64,000 nucleotides of DNA from assembly GCF_019904255.1 (NCBI RefSeq), contig NZ_CP063203.1:2056001-2120000 (forward strand). The letters are read 5' to 3'. A model generated the notes under the pieces. It was not told where the DNA came from. It saw only the letters and a program-made list of their open reading frames with translations, and did not search any database. Shown here piece by piece: positions 45,101-53,955 of the stretch. The stretch is from Marixanthomonas sp. SCSIO 43207. GTDB taxonomy: Bacteria > Bacteroidota > Bacteroidia > Flavobacteriales > Flavobacteriaceae. The position numbers were made by a program, and so were the translations under genes. The number at the start of each line of letters is the position of its first letter. Positions within the stretch are counted from its first letter, which is position 1.

Positions 45101-45879
45101 TCGGAAATGAAACTGAAAACTTTGATGATGATTTAGGAAGAGATTATAACCGAGTTAGAATTGGTGCATATGGTGGTGCAATTGGCGTTAAAAAAGACGG
45201 TCGCTACGGAAGCACTTTTGAATTTAAGGCAAAACTTGAAGGATTTAAAGTAGAAGATACCGATGGGCGGTTTATTTCAGAAGTAACACCATTAGAGCTT
45301 GATGAAACAAAATATTTTGCTTCAGCCGAAGGAACGTATATATATGAGAGCTTTGATAATAAGGCAAATCCAGGTCGCGGTATGCACGCAAGTGTGACAA
45401 CCGGTGCCACACAAAATATAGATGATAGCGATCGAGTGTTTGGATATGTAATTCCTCAATTACAATTTTATAATGCGATAACAAAGGACAAAAAGCTGGT
45501 TTTAAATACCAAAGCTTTTGGACATTTCAACATTGGTAATAACTTTGAGTTTTATCAAGGAGCACAATTAGGTAGAGATTATGGTCTTCGCGGTTATAGA
45601 AGAGATCGTTTCACAGGACGTAGTGCTTTAGCTGGAGGAGCAGACTTGCGATACAGCTTTAATAGTTTTAGAACTGCTTTGACACCGGTACAAGTAGGTG
45701 TTTTTGGTGGTTATGACGTAGGTAGAGTATGGGTGCCAAATGATACTTCAGATACTTGGCACAACAGTTACGGTGGAGGTCTATGGATTAATGCAGCAGA
45801 TATTGTAAGCGGAACCCTCAATGTATTTACTGCAGATGAAGGTGTTCAGCTTTCGTTTAGAATAGCTTTTTCAATGTAA
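42199..45879 (+). CDS. Metallophosphoesterase-Omp85 lipoprotein, predicted inactive copy
   Basis: A 1226-residue lipoprotein (MKKINIFITFTLGLLLISC, Cys19). An N-terminal calcineurin-type phosphoesterase domain (about 43-370) is followed by a middle domain (with RDRDQ and RARVFDMLIGDWDRHNDQW) and a C-terminal 16-strand barrel of the Omp85 type (about 890-1226, loop-6 motif LRGYRRDRF). The metal-binding motifs are broken: Asn51 and Asn86 replace Asp, GNHE is GNLD (128-130), HHP is YHP (225) and GHEH is GHEK (296-298). The start is the ATG at 42199. It is followed after 23 bases by an intact paralogue. Confidence 0.87.
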   Translation: MKKINIFITFTLGLLLISCATYQPQYASNYQNNTSTSNNKEVERTFYLIGNAGYIGETEKNLALKSFQNYIADKNTEDANLLFLGNSFYPKGMPEDDEPALNKAKEVIKKQLEAIKGFEGTVNVLPGNLDWKSGVDGLELEEDLLKEALNSDSVLEPNNGCPLEEVEITEDVHLIMIDTQWYIENWDKHPKMNDKCQVKNRAKFLVELEGELKKAKQRTIILAMYHPLYTNGQYGGKYPAKNHLLPVPGVASLITQVRSQGAISTQDRYNESYNDLMERIEVLVKDHQNLVLVSGHEKSLQYIDGRNAKQVIVGSGGDATAAALGNNGAFAYGGQGFSKVTIYKDRSTSVTFFKAEENGTATRLFEKEIIQPEKEYDTSQLPKKFPKHVKAAVYNDSLVNRSSFFKTVWGDHYRKVYGKEVLAPTVDLDTLYGGLTVERAGGGHQTVSLRLVDKEGHDYNMRALKKSAVQFLQTVILKNEVIEDDFKNTIPEDLILDFYTAAHPYGAFAIPKLADAAKVFHTNPKLFYVPKQKALGKFNDRYGDELYMIVERPDEEYDGAIFDYAEDIISTDDVLEEIRDDEENKINQKAYIRARVFDMLIGDWDRHNDQWRFALQEDEDGNKIYTPIPRDRDQVFANFDGGLLDAVRTLFSTSRQFQVYGPELKHTKWFNSAGIKLDRALAENYGREEWMAQAKYIEQNVTDEVIEEAFKDLPKEVQDATSEEIIKNLKGRRDNIVRIASEYYDYFSNLQIFTGTDKDDLFEITRLPDGETNVKAFRIKDGDKGDLLIDRTYSKNDTKELWIYGLDDDDVFEVKGKGSRPIFIRLIGGQNNDTYDIQNGSRIKVYDQKSKKNTIKNKGGAAFRITNNYDFNTYNYIKENKTTNLILPTFGYNPDDGFLIGLSDTFTVQGFQQNPFKQKHTIRAGYYFATQSFDINYSGEFANIFGNWNFLLEGRYRNPNFAENYFGFGNETENFDDDLGRDYNRVRIGAYGGAIGVKKDGRYGSTFEFKAKLEGFKVEDTDGRFISEVTPLELDETKYFASAEGTYIYESFDNKANPGRGMHASVTTGATQNIDDSDRVFGYVIPQLQFYNAITKDKKLVLNTKAFGHFNIGNNFEFYQGAQLGRDYGLRGYRRDRFTGRSALAGGADLRYSFNSFRTALTPVQVGVFGGYDVGRVWVPNDTSDTWHNSYGGGLWINAADIVSGTLNVFTADEGVQLSFRIAFSM

Positions 45880-45902
45880 ATAGAGAATGATAGTAAGTGT
45901 TT

Positions 45903-48900
45903 ATGCAGTTTAAAAAACCTCTTATATTTCTTATTGTAGTTTCAGTTTTACAAGCCTGTGCCACGTATGAACCTCAATATAGAAATCCTGATGAAAACTA
46001 TTCATTTCCTACAAATAAAAAAATAGCACGAACATTTTACCTAGTAGGAGATGCAGGATTGTCACCTCCCGGAGGAATGAGTGATGGTTTGACTATTTTT
46101 AAAAACTATTTAAAAGAAAATCCTACTAGTACAGAAGATTTTGCCATTTTTTTAGGTGACAATATTTATGATGACGGTATGCCGCCCAAAGGCCATCCCG
46201 AGCGTAAAAACAGTGAGCATTATATGAATGCGCAGCTAGATGCTTTACAAGAGTTTAAAGGTCAGTCATATTTTATTCCGGGTAATCATGAGTGGTATTT
46301 TGATGGAATTTACGGTGTTAAAAGAGAAGAAGAATATGTTGAAGAGCATTTGGGACCTTCTGCTTTTGAACCTTCAAATGGGTGTCCTTTAAAAACGGTA
46401 TCTATTTCAGAGGATATAGAGTTGATTATGATAGATACACAATGGTATCTTGAAGATTGGAACTCAGACCCAAATATTAACAAAGGCTGTGAAATTAAAA
46501 CAAGGGAAAAGTTTTTTATTGAAATTGCAAACGAACTTGAAAAAGACAAAAATAAAACCATTGTTTTTGCTATGCACCACCCTATGTTTACCAATGGAAC
46601 ACACGGTGGGTATTTTGCAATTCAAAAACACTTATTTCCTACACAAAGTAAGTTTCCCGTTCCTATTCTTTCTTCGCTAGTTGTTCAAATTCGCTCTCAA
46701 GGAGGTGTTTCAGTACAAGATAGATACAATGAGTTGTCAAATAAACTTATGAATCGGTTAGCCGAACTAGCCAAAAAACACGGAAGAGTAGTTTTTGCAT
46801 CTGGTCACGAACATACATTGCAATACGTAGAAGAGGATGGTCTAATTCAAATTTTATCAGGTTCGGGGGCAAAGTCTTCATATGCAGCACTAGGTCAAAA
46901 TGGTCTTTTTAGTTATGGAGGGCAAGGGTTTGCGATTTTTGATGTTTTTGAAGACGGTTCTTCTTATGTTCGTTTTTATGGAGGTACTCAAAACAAAGCT
47001 CCCAAATTACTGTATGAAAAAGAAGTTTTACCACCCAATAAAACATATCCGGCTTCGGTACTGCCTAAAAACTATCCAGATACAGAACGAGTTGCTATTT
47101 ACAAGCAAGATAGTATTAATGAAGCATTATTTTTTAAAACCGTTTGGGGTTCAAAATATAAAGATGCTTATACCCAGCCAGTTGATGCAAAGGTAGCATC
47201 GCTAGATACATTATATGGAGGATTAAAGGTAGTGAGAGAAACGGGTGATGATGAATACAATGCTCTTATACTAGAAGATAATAAGGGCAATACTTACCGT
47301 ATGCGAGCAATGAAAAAAAATGCTTTGGAATTTTCGCGTAAAATATTAATTGAAGAAAATTCTGAATCTTCTGAAATTGATAATGAAGAAACCAAAATAA
47401 CACCAAAAAGCGCTTTTAATGAAGACTTTTACACTGCAACGCACCCTTATGTACCGTTGGTATTACCTACATTGGCTACTGCAGCTCGAGTTTTTCATAA
47501 CCAAACAGAACTTTTTTATATTCCGAAGCAAAAAAGGCTGGAAGTGTATAATGAAAACTACGGAAATGCACTTTATCTAGTGACAATTGAACCCGCAGAA
47601 AGCGGAAAAGATGAACCCCTTTTTGAATATCCAGATGATATAGAAACAGCAGACGATATTTTAATTAAACTTAGGGATGGTAGAGAGGTTTCAATTGATG
47701 AACAAAATTACATACGCGCCAGACTGTTTGATATGCTTGTAGGTGATTGGGATAGAGAGCCGGGCCATTGGCGCTGGGCAGAATATTACAATAGAGATAG
47801 TGTAAATGTATATGTACCTATTCCTAAAAACAGAGATGATGCCTTTGCTAGCTTTGAAGGCAATATTTTTGATTTTGCTAGATCTTTATTTGGTTCTTCA
47901 TATCAAAGGCAGGTGTACAACGAAACTTTAAGAGATTTACAATGGTTTAATAAAGAAGGTATCATTCTAGACCGAGCACTCTTAAAACGCTCCGGAAAAC
48001 AAGATTGGTTAAACACAGCAGAATTTTTGCAAACCGCAATTTCAGATTCGTTAATCGATGAAGCTTTTTCAAAAATACCACAATCAGTTACAAATCAATC
48101 CCTAGAAGATATTAAAACGGCTTTAAAAGGAAGACGAGATAATCTTGTAGAAATCTCAGAACGATATTATTCATACTTAGCCAGTTTACAAACAGTTGAA
48201 GGAACAAACAAAAAAGATTTTTTTCAAATTACAAGATTATCTGACGGAAGAACCAATGTAAAAACATACAATTTTCCTTCAGATGATAGAGGAATGCTAG
48301 TTGCTGATAGAACTTTTTCAACTTCAGAAACCAAACAATTATGGATCTATGGTCTAGATGATGATGATATTTTTGAAGTAACTGGAGACGGAAACAACCC
48401 AATGTTTGTCAGAATAATTGGTGGGCATGGTAATGATACGTATAGATTGATTAATGGAAAACGAGTAAAAGTGTATGATCACGAAGACAAAGAAAATACC
48501 GTTGAGGTTAAAAATGGAGGTAACTTACGTTTAACAAATGTGTATTCATTAAACTCATATGATTATCGTAAAAAAATTGAATACCAACATGGCTATGCTG
48601 CTGCAATAGGGTACAACCCCGATGATGGTTTCAGAACTGGTTTACAGTATGTTTATCAAGTAAATAGTTTTCAACAAAACCCATTTTCTAGAAGACATAG
48701 TTTAAATGGTGCTTACTTTTTTGATACACAAAGTTTTGAATTTGTTTATGATGGTGAAATAGCCAACATTAGAAATAACTTAAATTTAAGTTTAGGAGCC
48801 CGATTTACAAGTTCGGGTTATGTTATCAATTATTTTGGTTACGGAAATGAGTCTGAAAACTTAGAAGATACATTAGGTGACAATTACAGTAGAGTAGAAG

Positions 48901-49619
48901 TACAAACGCTTATGGCAAAAGCAGGTTTGCTTCGCAACTCAAATTTTGGTAGCTTTTTTAAACTTCAAGGTAAATTTGAAGCTATTAGCGTCAACAGCAC
49001 TATTCCGGGTCCTTTAAACATCAATAGAGAAACGCAACAAGGAGAGTTTGATTACTTTTCAACAATTGAAGGTATTTATAACTACAGAAGTTATGACGAC
49101 CCTCGCAACCCTACAATAGGTATGATGTTTGACCTTAATACCGGTGTCACCGGAAATGTAAAAAACACAAAACGAGTATTTGGGTTTTTACATACACGAC
49201 TGGGGTTTTATAATAGTTTGACTTCAAATAAAAAATGGGTTTTAAAAACTAATATTCAAGCAAAATTTAATTTTGGTAACCAATTTGAATTTTACCAAGC
49301 TGTTCACGCCGGAGGAAAAACCGGGCTGCGAGGATATCGAGAAGAACGTTTTAGCGGAAAATCTGCTTTGGTAGGTAGTGCTGATGTGCGATATAGTTTT
49401 GATGAATTTAACCTAGGTTTAATTCCTATTCAAATTGGGTTGTACGGAGGTGCAGATTTAGGCCGTGTTTGGACGCCAAACTTCAATTCAGAAAAGTGGC
49501 ATAATTCCTATGGAGGTGGTTTATGGATTAATGGTAGTGGCGGTTTAAGCGGTTCTGCAAGTATATTCAATTCTATTGAAGGCTCTCGTATTGTCTTTGG
49601 TTTAGGATTTGATTTTTAA
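45903..49619 (+). CDS. Metallophosphoesterase-Omp85 lipoprotein, predicted active copy
   Basis: A 1238-residue paralogue of the preceding gene with the same layout: lipoprotein signal (MQFKKPLIFLIVVSVLQAC, Cys19), phosphoesterase domain, the RARLFDMLVGDWDREPGHW middle segment and an Omp85 barrel with LRGYREERF. All metal motifs are present: Asp50 (GDAG), Asp86 (GDNIYDDG), Asn128-His129-Glu130 (GNHEW), His225 (HHP) and His302/His304 (GHEHT). It probably sits in the outer membrane with a phosphoesterase head. The start is the ATG at 45903; a GTG two codons upstream is less likely. A strong terminator follows. Confidence 0.9.
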   Translation: MQFKKPLIFLIVVSVLQACATYEPQYRNPDENYSFPTNKKIARTFYLVGDAGLSPPGGMSDGLTIFKNYLKENPTSTEDFAIFLGDNIYDDGMPPKGHPERKNSEHYMNAQLDALQEFKGQSYFIPGNHEWYFDGIYGVKREEEYVEEHLGPSAFEPSNGCPLKTVSISEDIELIMIDTQWYLEDWNSDPNINKGCEIKTREKFFIEIANELEKDKNKTIVFAMHHPMFTNGTHGGYFAIQKHLFPTQSKFPVPILSSLVVQIRSQGGVSVQDRYNELSNKLMNRLAELAKKHGRVVFASGHEHTLQYVEEDGLIQILSGSGAKSSYAALGQNGLFSYGGQGFAIFDVFEDGSSYVRFYGGTQNKAPKLLYEKEVLPPNKTYPASVLPKNYPDTERVAIYKQDSINEALFFKTVWGSKYKDAYTQPVDAKVASLDTLYGGLKVVRETGDDEYNALILEDNKGNTYRMRAMKKNALEFSRKILIEENSESSEIDNEETKITPKSAFNEDFYTATHPYVPLVLPTLATAARVFHNQTELFYIPKQKRLEVYNENYGNALYLVTIEPAESGKDEPLFEYPDDIETADDILIKLRDGREVSIDEQNYIRARLFDMLVGDWDREPGHWRWAEYYNRDSVNVYVPIPKNRDDAFASFEGNIFDFARSLFGSSYQRQVYNETLRDLQWFNKEGIILDRALLKRSGKQDWLNTAEFLQTAISDSLIDEAFSKIPQSVTNQSLEDIKTALKGRRDNLVEISERYYSYLASLQTVEGTNKKDFFQITRLSDGRTNVKTYNFPSDDRGMLVADRTFSTSETKQLWIYGLDDDDIFEVTGDGNNPMFVRIIGGHGNDTYRLINGKRVKVYDHEDKENTVEVKNGGNLRLTNVYSLNSYDYRKKIEYQHGYAAAIGYNPDDGFRTGLQYVYQVNSFQQNPFSRRHSLNGAYFFDTQSFEFVYDGEIANIRNNLNLSLGARFTSSGYVINYFGYGNESENLEDTLGDNYSRVEVQTLMAKAGLLRNSNFGSFFKLQGKFEAISVNSTIPGPLNINRETQQGEFDYFSTIEGIYNYRSYDDPRNPTIGMMFDLNTGVTGNVKNTKRVFGFLHTRLGFYNSLTSNKKWVLKTNIQAKFNFGNQFEFYQAVHAGGKTGLRGYREERFSGKSALVGSADVRYSFDEFNLGLIPIQIGLYGGADLGRVWTPNFNSEKWHNSYGGGLWINGSGGLSGSASIFNSIEGSRIVFGLGFDF

Positions 49620-49624
49620 CAAAA

Positions 49625-49654
49625 AAAAGAGACCGTTTTATAACGGTCTCTTTT
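49625..49654. terminator. Bidirectional terminator between the phosphoesterase-barrel gene and dps
   Basis: AAAAGAGACCGTT (49625-49637), TTAT and AACGGTCTCTTTT (49642-49654) form a perfect 13-bp stem flanked by A and T runs. It lies between convergent genes. Confidence 0.92.
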
Positions 49655-49674
49655 CTACTTATATGTTGTTATAA

Positions 49675-50166
49675 TTAAGCCTCAGGATGTGTGTCGCTAG
49701 ACTTCATAGACCAAGCATCAAGCATCCAACTAATTTTTTCTACATCAGCGATATAAGCACCAATCATATCAATGGTACCTTCATCTTCTGCTTTATCTGC
49801 TTTTTCAATTACTTTACGCATTTGCGTTAAAATTTTTCCGTGATCTTCAAGAAGAATCTTTACCATTTTTGAATCTTCAGTTCGTGAAGGAGATTCTTTA
49901 AGGTTTGACATCTCAAGGTAATCTGTATAATTACTCACCGGCTGAAAACGTAGGGTTAAAATTCGCTCTGCGATTTCATCTACTTTCAGTTTAGCATCGT
50001 CATACATTTCTTCAAACTTCTCGTGTAAATCAAAAAAGTTTTTACCAACGATGTTCCAATGAAAATTACGTAGTTTTTGATAGTACAAATGGTAATCTGC
50101 CAATAAAATATTTAGCTCTTTAGCAGTTTCAGTTGTTTTTTCTTTATTTAAGTTTAAATAGCTCAT
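49675..50166 (-). CDS. dps: Dps-family ferritin-like DNA-protection protein
   Basis: A 163-residue, four-helix protein that forms a 12-mer oxidising and storing iron, protecting DNA from peroxide. The ferroxidase site motif is visible: LRNFHWNIVGKNFFDLHEKFEEMYDD, with the His and acidic residues contributed across subunits. The N-terminus MSYLNLNKEKTTETAKELN lacks a strong Lys-rich DNA-binding tail. It has a well-formed promoter of its own. Confidence 0.95.
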   Translation of the reverse strand: MSYLNLNKEKTTETAKELNILLADYHLYYQKLRNFHWNIVGKNFFDLHEKFEEMYDDAKLKVDEIAERILTLRFQPVSNYTDYLEMSNLKESPSRTEDSKMVKILLEDHGKILTQMRKVIEKADKAEDEGTIDMIGAYIADVEKISWMLDAWSMKSSDTHPEA

Positions 50167-50186
50167 AGTTTATTTTTTGTTTTTAA

Positions 50187-50217
50187 CAAATTTACAAATA
50201 GAAAGAGTTTAACCCAA
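50187..50217 (-). promoter_or_regulatory. Promoter of dps
   Basis: On the minus strand TTG (50217-50215), a 20-base spacer and TAAATTTG (50194-50187) match the -33/-7 consensus. The start codon follows 20 bases downstream. Confidence 0.7.
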
Positions 50218-50300
50218 TTAAAAGGAACAGTTTAGAATTTTTTTAACGTTGAAAATCAACTGTTAATAATGTAAAACAAAGGCTTTATTTCTATAGATTA

Positions 50301-50334
50301 TTGCAATATTCTCTATAAAGATTTGTTATATTTG
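50301..50334 (+). promoter_or_regulatory. Promoter of the polysaccharide export operon
   Basis: TTG (50301-50303), a 23-base spacer and TATATTTG (50327-50334) match the flavobacterial pattern at the long end of accepted spacing. The predicted leader to the ATG at 50383 is about 45 bases. It would drive the run of same-strand genes from 50383 to the window end. Confidence 0.6.
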
Positions 50335-50382
50335 CGCGTTCAATAAAGAACAACATCACTAGTAAATATTTCAATAAAAATA

Positions 50383-52818
50383 ATGAATATAATTAGTAAA
50401 CAAACCATAACTTTCTTCTTAGTGTTATTTTGTTTAGCGGTTCCGTCTATTGAGGCTCAAACAGTTCCTTCCCCATCTGTGTTATCCTCAAATGTTGAAG
50501 ATTTAACCGATGAGCAAATACAAGCCTACTGGCAAAAAGCAAAAGCTCAGGGTTATACTATGGAGCAACTAAAAGCAATAGCTGCTTCTAGAGGTATTTC
50601 ACCGTCTCAAATTGCCGAATTAGAAAGAAGACTCAATGAAATGGGTGATTCAACCAAATCTTTAGAAGGCAAACAAATTGATAGTTTGCGTGAGATTGAC
50701 GAGACTCCAAAACTTGGTTTCACCGGAAATGAAATAAAAGAAGGTGTAACAAAAGATCCACTATTTGGGTATGATTTTTTTAATAATCAAAACATTTCAT
50801 TTACTCCCAATATGAATCTGGCTACACCAACCAATTATGAACTGGGACCTGGTGATGAGATTTCAATAAACTTATGGGGAGCGGCCGAGACCAATTATAG
50901 CGTTGAAGTTGATAGAGAGGGAGCTATACGCATTTCAAATATTGGGCTTATCTATGTGAGCGGCTTAACAATGGAAGAAGCTTCAGCAAAAATTAAAAAT
51001 AAATTAAAACGAATTTATTCAGGAATTAATGCTTCAGATAGTAGTCCTTATAAGGTGTTTTTAAATATTTCGTTAGTAAATGTAAGAACTGTACAGGTAA
51101 ATATTATTGGTGAAGTAAAAGTGCCGGGAACGTACTCTTTAAGCGCACTATCTACGGTGTTAAATGCTTTATATGCCTCCGGAGGTCCTACCAAGCAAGG
51201 AACTTTTAGAGAAATCAAGTTGGTAAGAAACGGCGAAGAAATTACTTTCTTTGATGTGTATGATTATTTAATTAACGGTTCTCAAATAGGTAATAAAACC
51301 TTACGAGATCAAGATGTAATAATTGTTGCACCTTACATTTCAAGAGTAGGTATTTCAGGAAGTGTAAAACGTCCAGGTAAATATGAAATGAAAGCTGGCG
51401 AAACCTTAAATGATTTATTATTGTTCTCAGGCGGATTTACTTCAAATGCTTATAAAGAACGAGTTGTACTTGAACGAATTGAAGGAGATAGAAAAGTAGT
51501 AAAAGAAATATTAGTTGATAACGAAAAAGAAACCCCATTGCAAGATGGCGACTCATTGGCTGTAAAAAGTGTAATTGATAAGTTTGAAAACAAAATATCT
51601 ATTGAAGGTGCTGTGTATAGACCTGGAAGATATGAGTTTACACCAGGTATTACGGTTAAAGATTTAATTAGTAAAGCGGCAGGAGTTAACGATCAAGCCT
51701 TTTTACAAAGAGGATTGTTATTTAGTACCAATGACGGAGTGATAGAAACAGCTACTCCATTTTCAGTTTCAGAAGTACTTTCAGGTAAAACAGAAATTCA
51801 ATTGCAACCTGATGACCGTGTTGAAATTTTTAATAAATACAATTTATCTGAAAGCTACACATTAACAATCGATGGAGCTGTAAACAATCCTAAAACCATC
51901 CCTTATGTACAAAACATGACAGTTGAAGATCTTGTTCTAGTTGGAGGAGGTTTTACAGATGCTGCCAACGTAAGCAAGATTGATATTTACAGACGCGTAG
52001 ATGATGATAATTATGAAACATTAAGTAAAAACTTCAAGGTTTCAGCAAATGGCCAGTTAACTCTTGAAGACGGTTCAAACTTTGTGTTACAACCCAACGA
52101 TCGTGTTTCAGTACGTTATTTACGTGGATTTTCTGAGCAAATAAAGGTAGTTGTTTCAGGTGAAGCAAATTACCCGGGTAGTTATACGATTGAAAATAAA
52201 AATGAAAAAATTTCAGATTTATTAAATAGAGCAGGAGGTGTAACAGAATATGCTTTTGTTGAAGGCGCAACCTTGGTGAGAAAGAATCCTTTCTATAAAG
52301 AAGAAACCTTAAAAGAAACTTTTGAAGGTTTGGCAGAAAAAGAAGAGGTTACCGGTAGTGAAGACGATACACTTAAAAACCGAAGAGAATTTAGAGTTGG
52401 AATAAACCTTCAAGATATTATTGATGATGAAGACTCAAAACACAACCTTGTACTTAAAACAGGTGATCAATTAATTATACCATCAACCAAGCAGACTGTA
52501 AAAGTTGAAGGAGAAGTGTTGGTACCTTCTTTAGTTAGATATGAAAAAGGAATGACACTTAAGGATTACATTAGTAAATCTGGTGGTTTTTCAACCGATG
52601 CTAAAAAAGGAAAAACCTATGTAGTTTATGCAAATGGTGATATTGCATCTACTAAGCATTTTTTATTTTTCAGAAGTTATCCAAAATTAGAACCGGGAGC
52701 TGCTATATTGGTACCTGCAAAACCTGAAAATAGAAATAAGCTTACAACACAAGAAGTGATAGGAATAAGTACAGGTCTTACTACGTTAGGACTTTTAATA
52801 GATAGATTACTTCAGTAG
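50383..52818 (+). CDS. Polysaccharide export outer-membrane protein with multiple SLBB domains
   Basis: A Wza-family exporter, 811 residues, with the signal peptide MNIISKQTITFFLVLFCLAVPSIEAQ. After a helical segment (about 40-90, MEQLKAIAASRGISPSQIAEL) comes the poly-export domain (about 150-235, LGPGDEISINLWG ... YVSGLTMEEASAKI). About six SLBB repeats follow (for example VNIIGEVKVPGTYSL, VGISGSVKRPGKYEM, ISIEGAVYRPGRYEF). The C-terminus has a last hydrophobic helix (VIGISTGLTTLGLLIDRL). It is much longer than E. coli Wza (~380) because of extra SLBB repeats, as is common in Bacteroidota. First gene of the operon. Confidence 0.95.
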   Translation: MNIISKQTITFFLVLFCLAVPSIEAQTVPSPSVLSSNVEDLTDEQIQAYWQKAKAQGYTMEQLKAIAASRGISPSQIAELERRLNEMGDSTKSLEGKQIDSLREIDETPKLGFTGNEIKEGVTKDPLFGYDFFNNQNISFTPNMNLATPTNYELGPGDEISINLWGAAETNYSVEVDREGAIRISNIGLIYVSGLTMEEASAKIKNKLKRIYSGINASDSSPYKVFLNISLVNVRTVQVNIIGEVKVPGTYSLSALSTVLNALYASGGPTKQGTFREIKLVRNGEEITFFDVYDYLINGSQIGNKTLRDQDVIIVAPYISRVGISGSVKRPGKYEMKAGETLNDLLLFSGGFTSNAYKERVVLERIEGDRKVVKEILVDNEKETPLQDGDSLAVKSVIDKFENKISIEGAVYRPGRYEFTPGITVKDLISKAAGVNDQAFLQRGLLFSTNDGVIETATPFSVSEVLSGKTEIQLQPDDRVEIFNKYNLSESYTLTIDGAVNNPKTIPYVQNMTVEDLVLVGGGFTDAANVSKIDIYRRVDDDNYETLSKNFKVSANGQLTLEDGSNFVLQPNDRVSVRYLRGFSEQIKVVVSGEANYPGSYTIENKNEKISDLLNRAGGVTEYAFVEGATLVRKNPFYKEETLKETFEGLAEKEEVTGSEDDTLKNRREFRVGINLQDIIDDEDSKHNLVLKTGDQLIIPSTKQTVKVEGEVLVPSLVRYEKGMTLKDYISKSGGFSTDAKKGKTYVVYANGDIASTKHFLFFRSYPKLEPGAAILVPAKPENRNKLTTQEVIGISTGLTTLGLLIDRLLQ

Positions 52819-52819
52819 T

Positions 52820-53920
52820 ATGGAAAACGAAAAAACGTCTGAAAAATCAATTTTTCAAGTTGATACACTTGAAATTGTAAAGATTTTAAATCGATCTAGA
52901 AAAGTAATTCTAAAATTTGCAATTGTTTTCCTAGTACTAGGATTACTGGTTGCATTTTTATTGCCAAAAGAATACTCATCATCATCAGTATTTGTATCAC
53001 AAATTTCATCAAGTAAAAAGCTAGGAAAAAAAATAAGTGGGATTGCCAGTTTAATTGGTGTTAACGTTGGAGAATCTGGCACCGATGTAATTTTACCAAT
53101 GCAATATCCTTTAATTGTAGAAAGTACACCGTTCAAAAAACAATTATTAGAATCTAAAATTCCGGTTAACGAGCGAGACAGTTTAGTAACCGTTTCATAT
53201 TATCTTGAAAATTTAAGAAAACCCGGTGTATTGAGTACTGTAAAGGGTTACACTATTGGTTTACCAGGAAAAATTATTAAATTATTTAAAAGTTCAGAAG
53301 AAGGTAAGCCTTTAAAGAAAAGAGATTCATCTGCTTATTATTTAACTCTGAAAGAAAAACAACAATTAGATTATTTGTACTCAAATTTTTCAGTAAATAT
53401 CAATGATGTAGACGGGTATATAGAAATTAAAACCACATTCCCCGAAGCCGAAGCTTCTGCCCGGCTTACAAATAATATTCAAAATCTCTTACAAGAGTTT
53501 ATAATAGAATATAATATTAAAAAAGCCAGACAAGAGTTAAAATATATTAGCGAACGTTTTGAGGAAACTGAGGAAGATTATTTTAATAAAAGAGCAACCT
53601 TAGCAAGTTATAAGGATCGAAATATAAATGTAATAAGCAATAGAGCTCAAAACAGATTAGAACAGTTACAAACAGAATACAATTTGTCTTCAAATATTTA
53701 TTCTCAAATAGCGGGAGAACTAGAAACTGCAAAGTTGAATGTAAAAAAAGACACGCCTGTTTTTACAATTATAAAACCAGCAACCATTCCTTTGGAAGAA
53801 TCATTCCCAAAGAAGCCTTTAATTCTCATTCAGTTTTTATTGGTTGGATTGATATTGGGCTCACTTTATATTTTATTTAGACATTTTTACCCTGAAATTA
53901 AAAAGAAGATTACAAATTAA
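52820..53920 (+). CDS. Wzz-type chain-length determinant
   Basis: A 366-residue inner-membrane protein of the Wzz/polysaccharide co-polymerase class. Two membrane helices are seen (about 32-50 and 333-355), with a large periplasmic part including a coiled coil (about 225-300). The Pro-rich PKKPLILIQFLLVG before the last helix is typical. It lacks a fused tyrosine kinase domain. The start is one base after the stop of the exporter gene, so translation is probably coupled. It sets polymer length and contacts the exporter. Confidence 0.93.
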   Translation: MENEKTSEKSIFQVDTLEIVKILNRSRKVILKFAIVFLVLGLLVAFLLPKEYSSSSVFVSQISSSKKLGKKISGIASLIGVNVGESGTDVILPMQYPLIVESTPFKKQLLESKIPVNERDSLVTVSYYLENLRKPGVLSTVKGYTIGLPGKIIKLFKSSEEGKPLKKRDSSAYYLTLKEKQQLDYLYSNFSVNINDVDGYIEIKTTFPEAEASARLTNNIQNLLQEFIIEYNIKKARQELKYISERFEETEEDYFNKRATLASYKDRNINVISNRAQNRLEQLQTEYNLSSNIYSQIAGELETAKLNVKKDTPVFTIIKPATIPLEESFPKKPLILIQFLLVGLILGSLYILFRHFYPEIKKKITN

Positions 53921-53955
53921 TTTTCCCATTACAATAATCATTTTATAAACCTATC

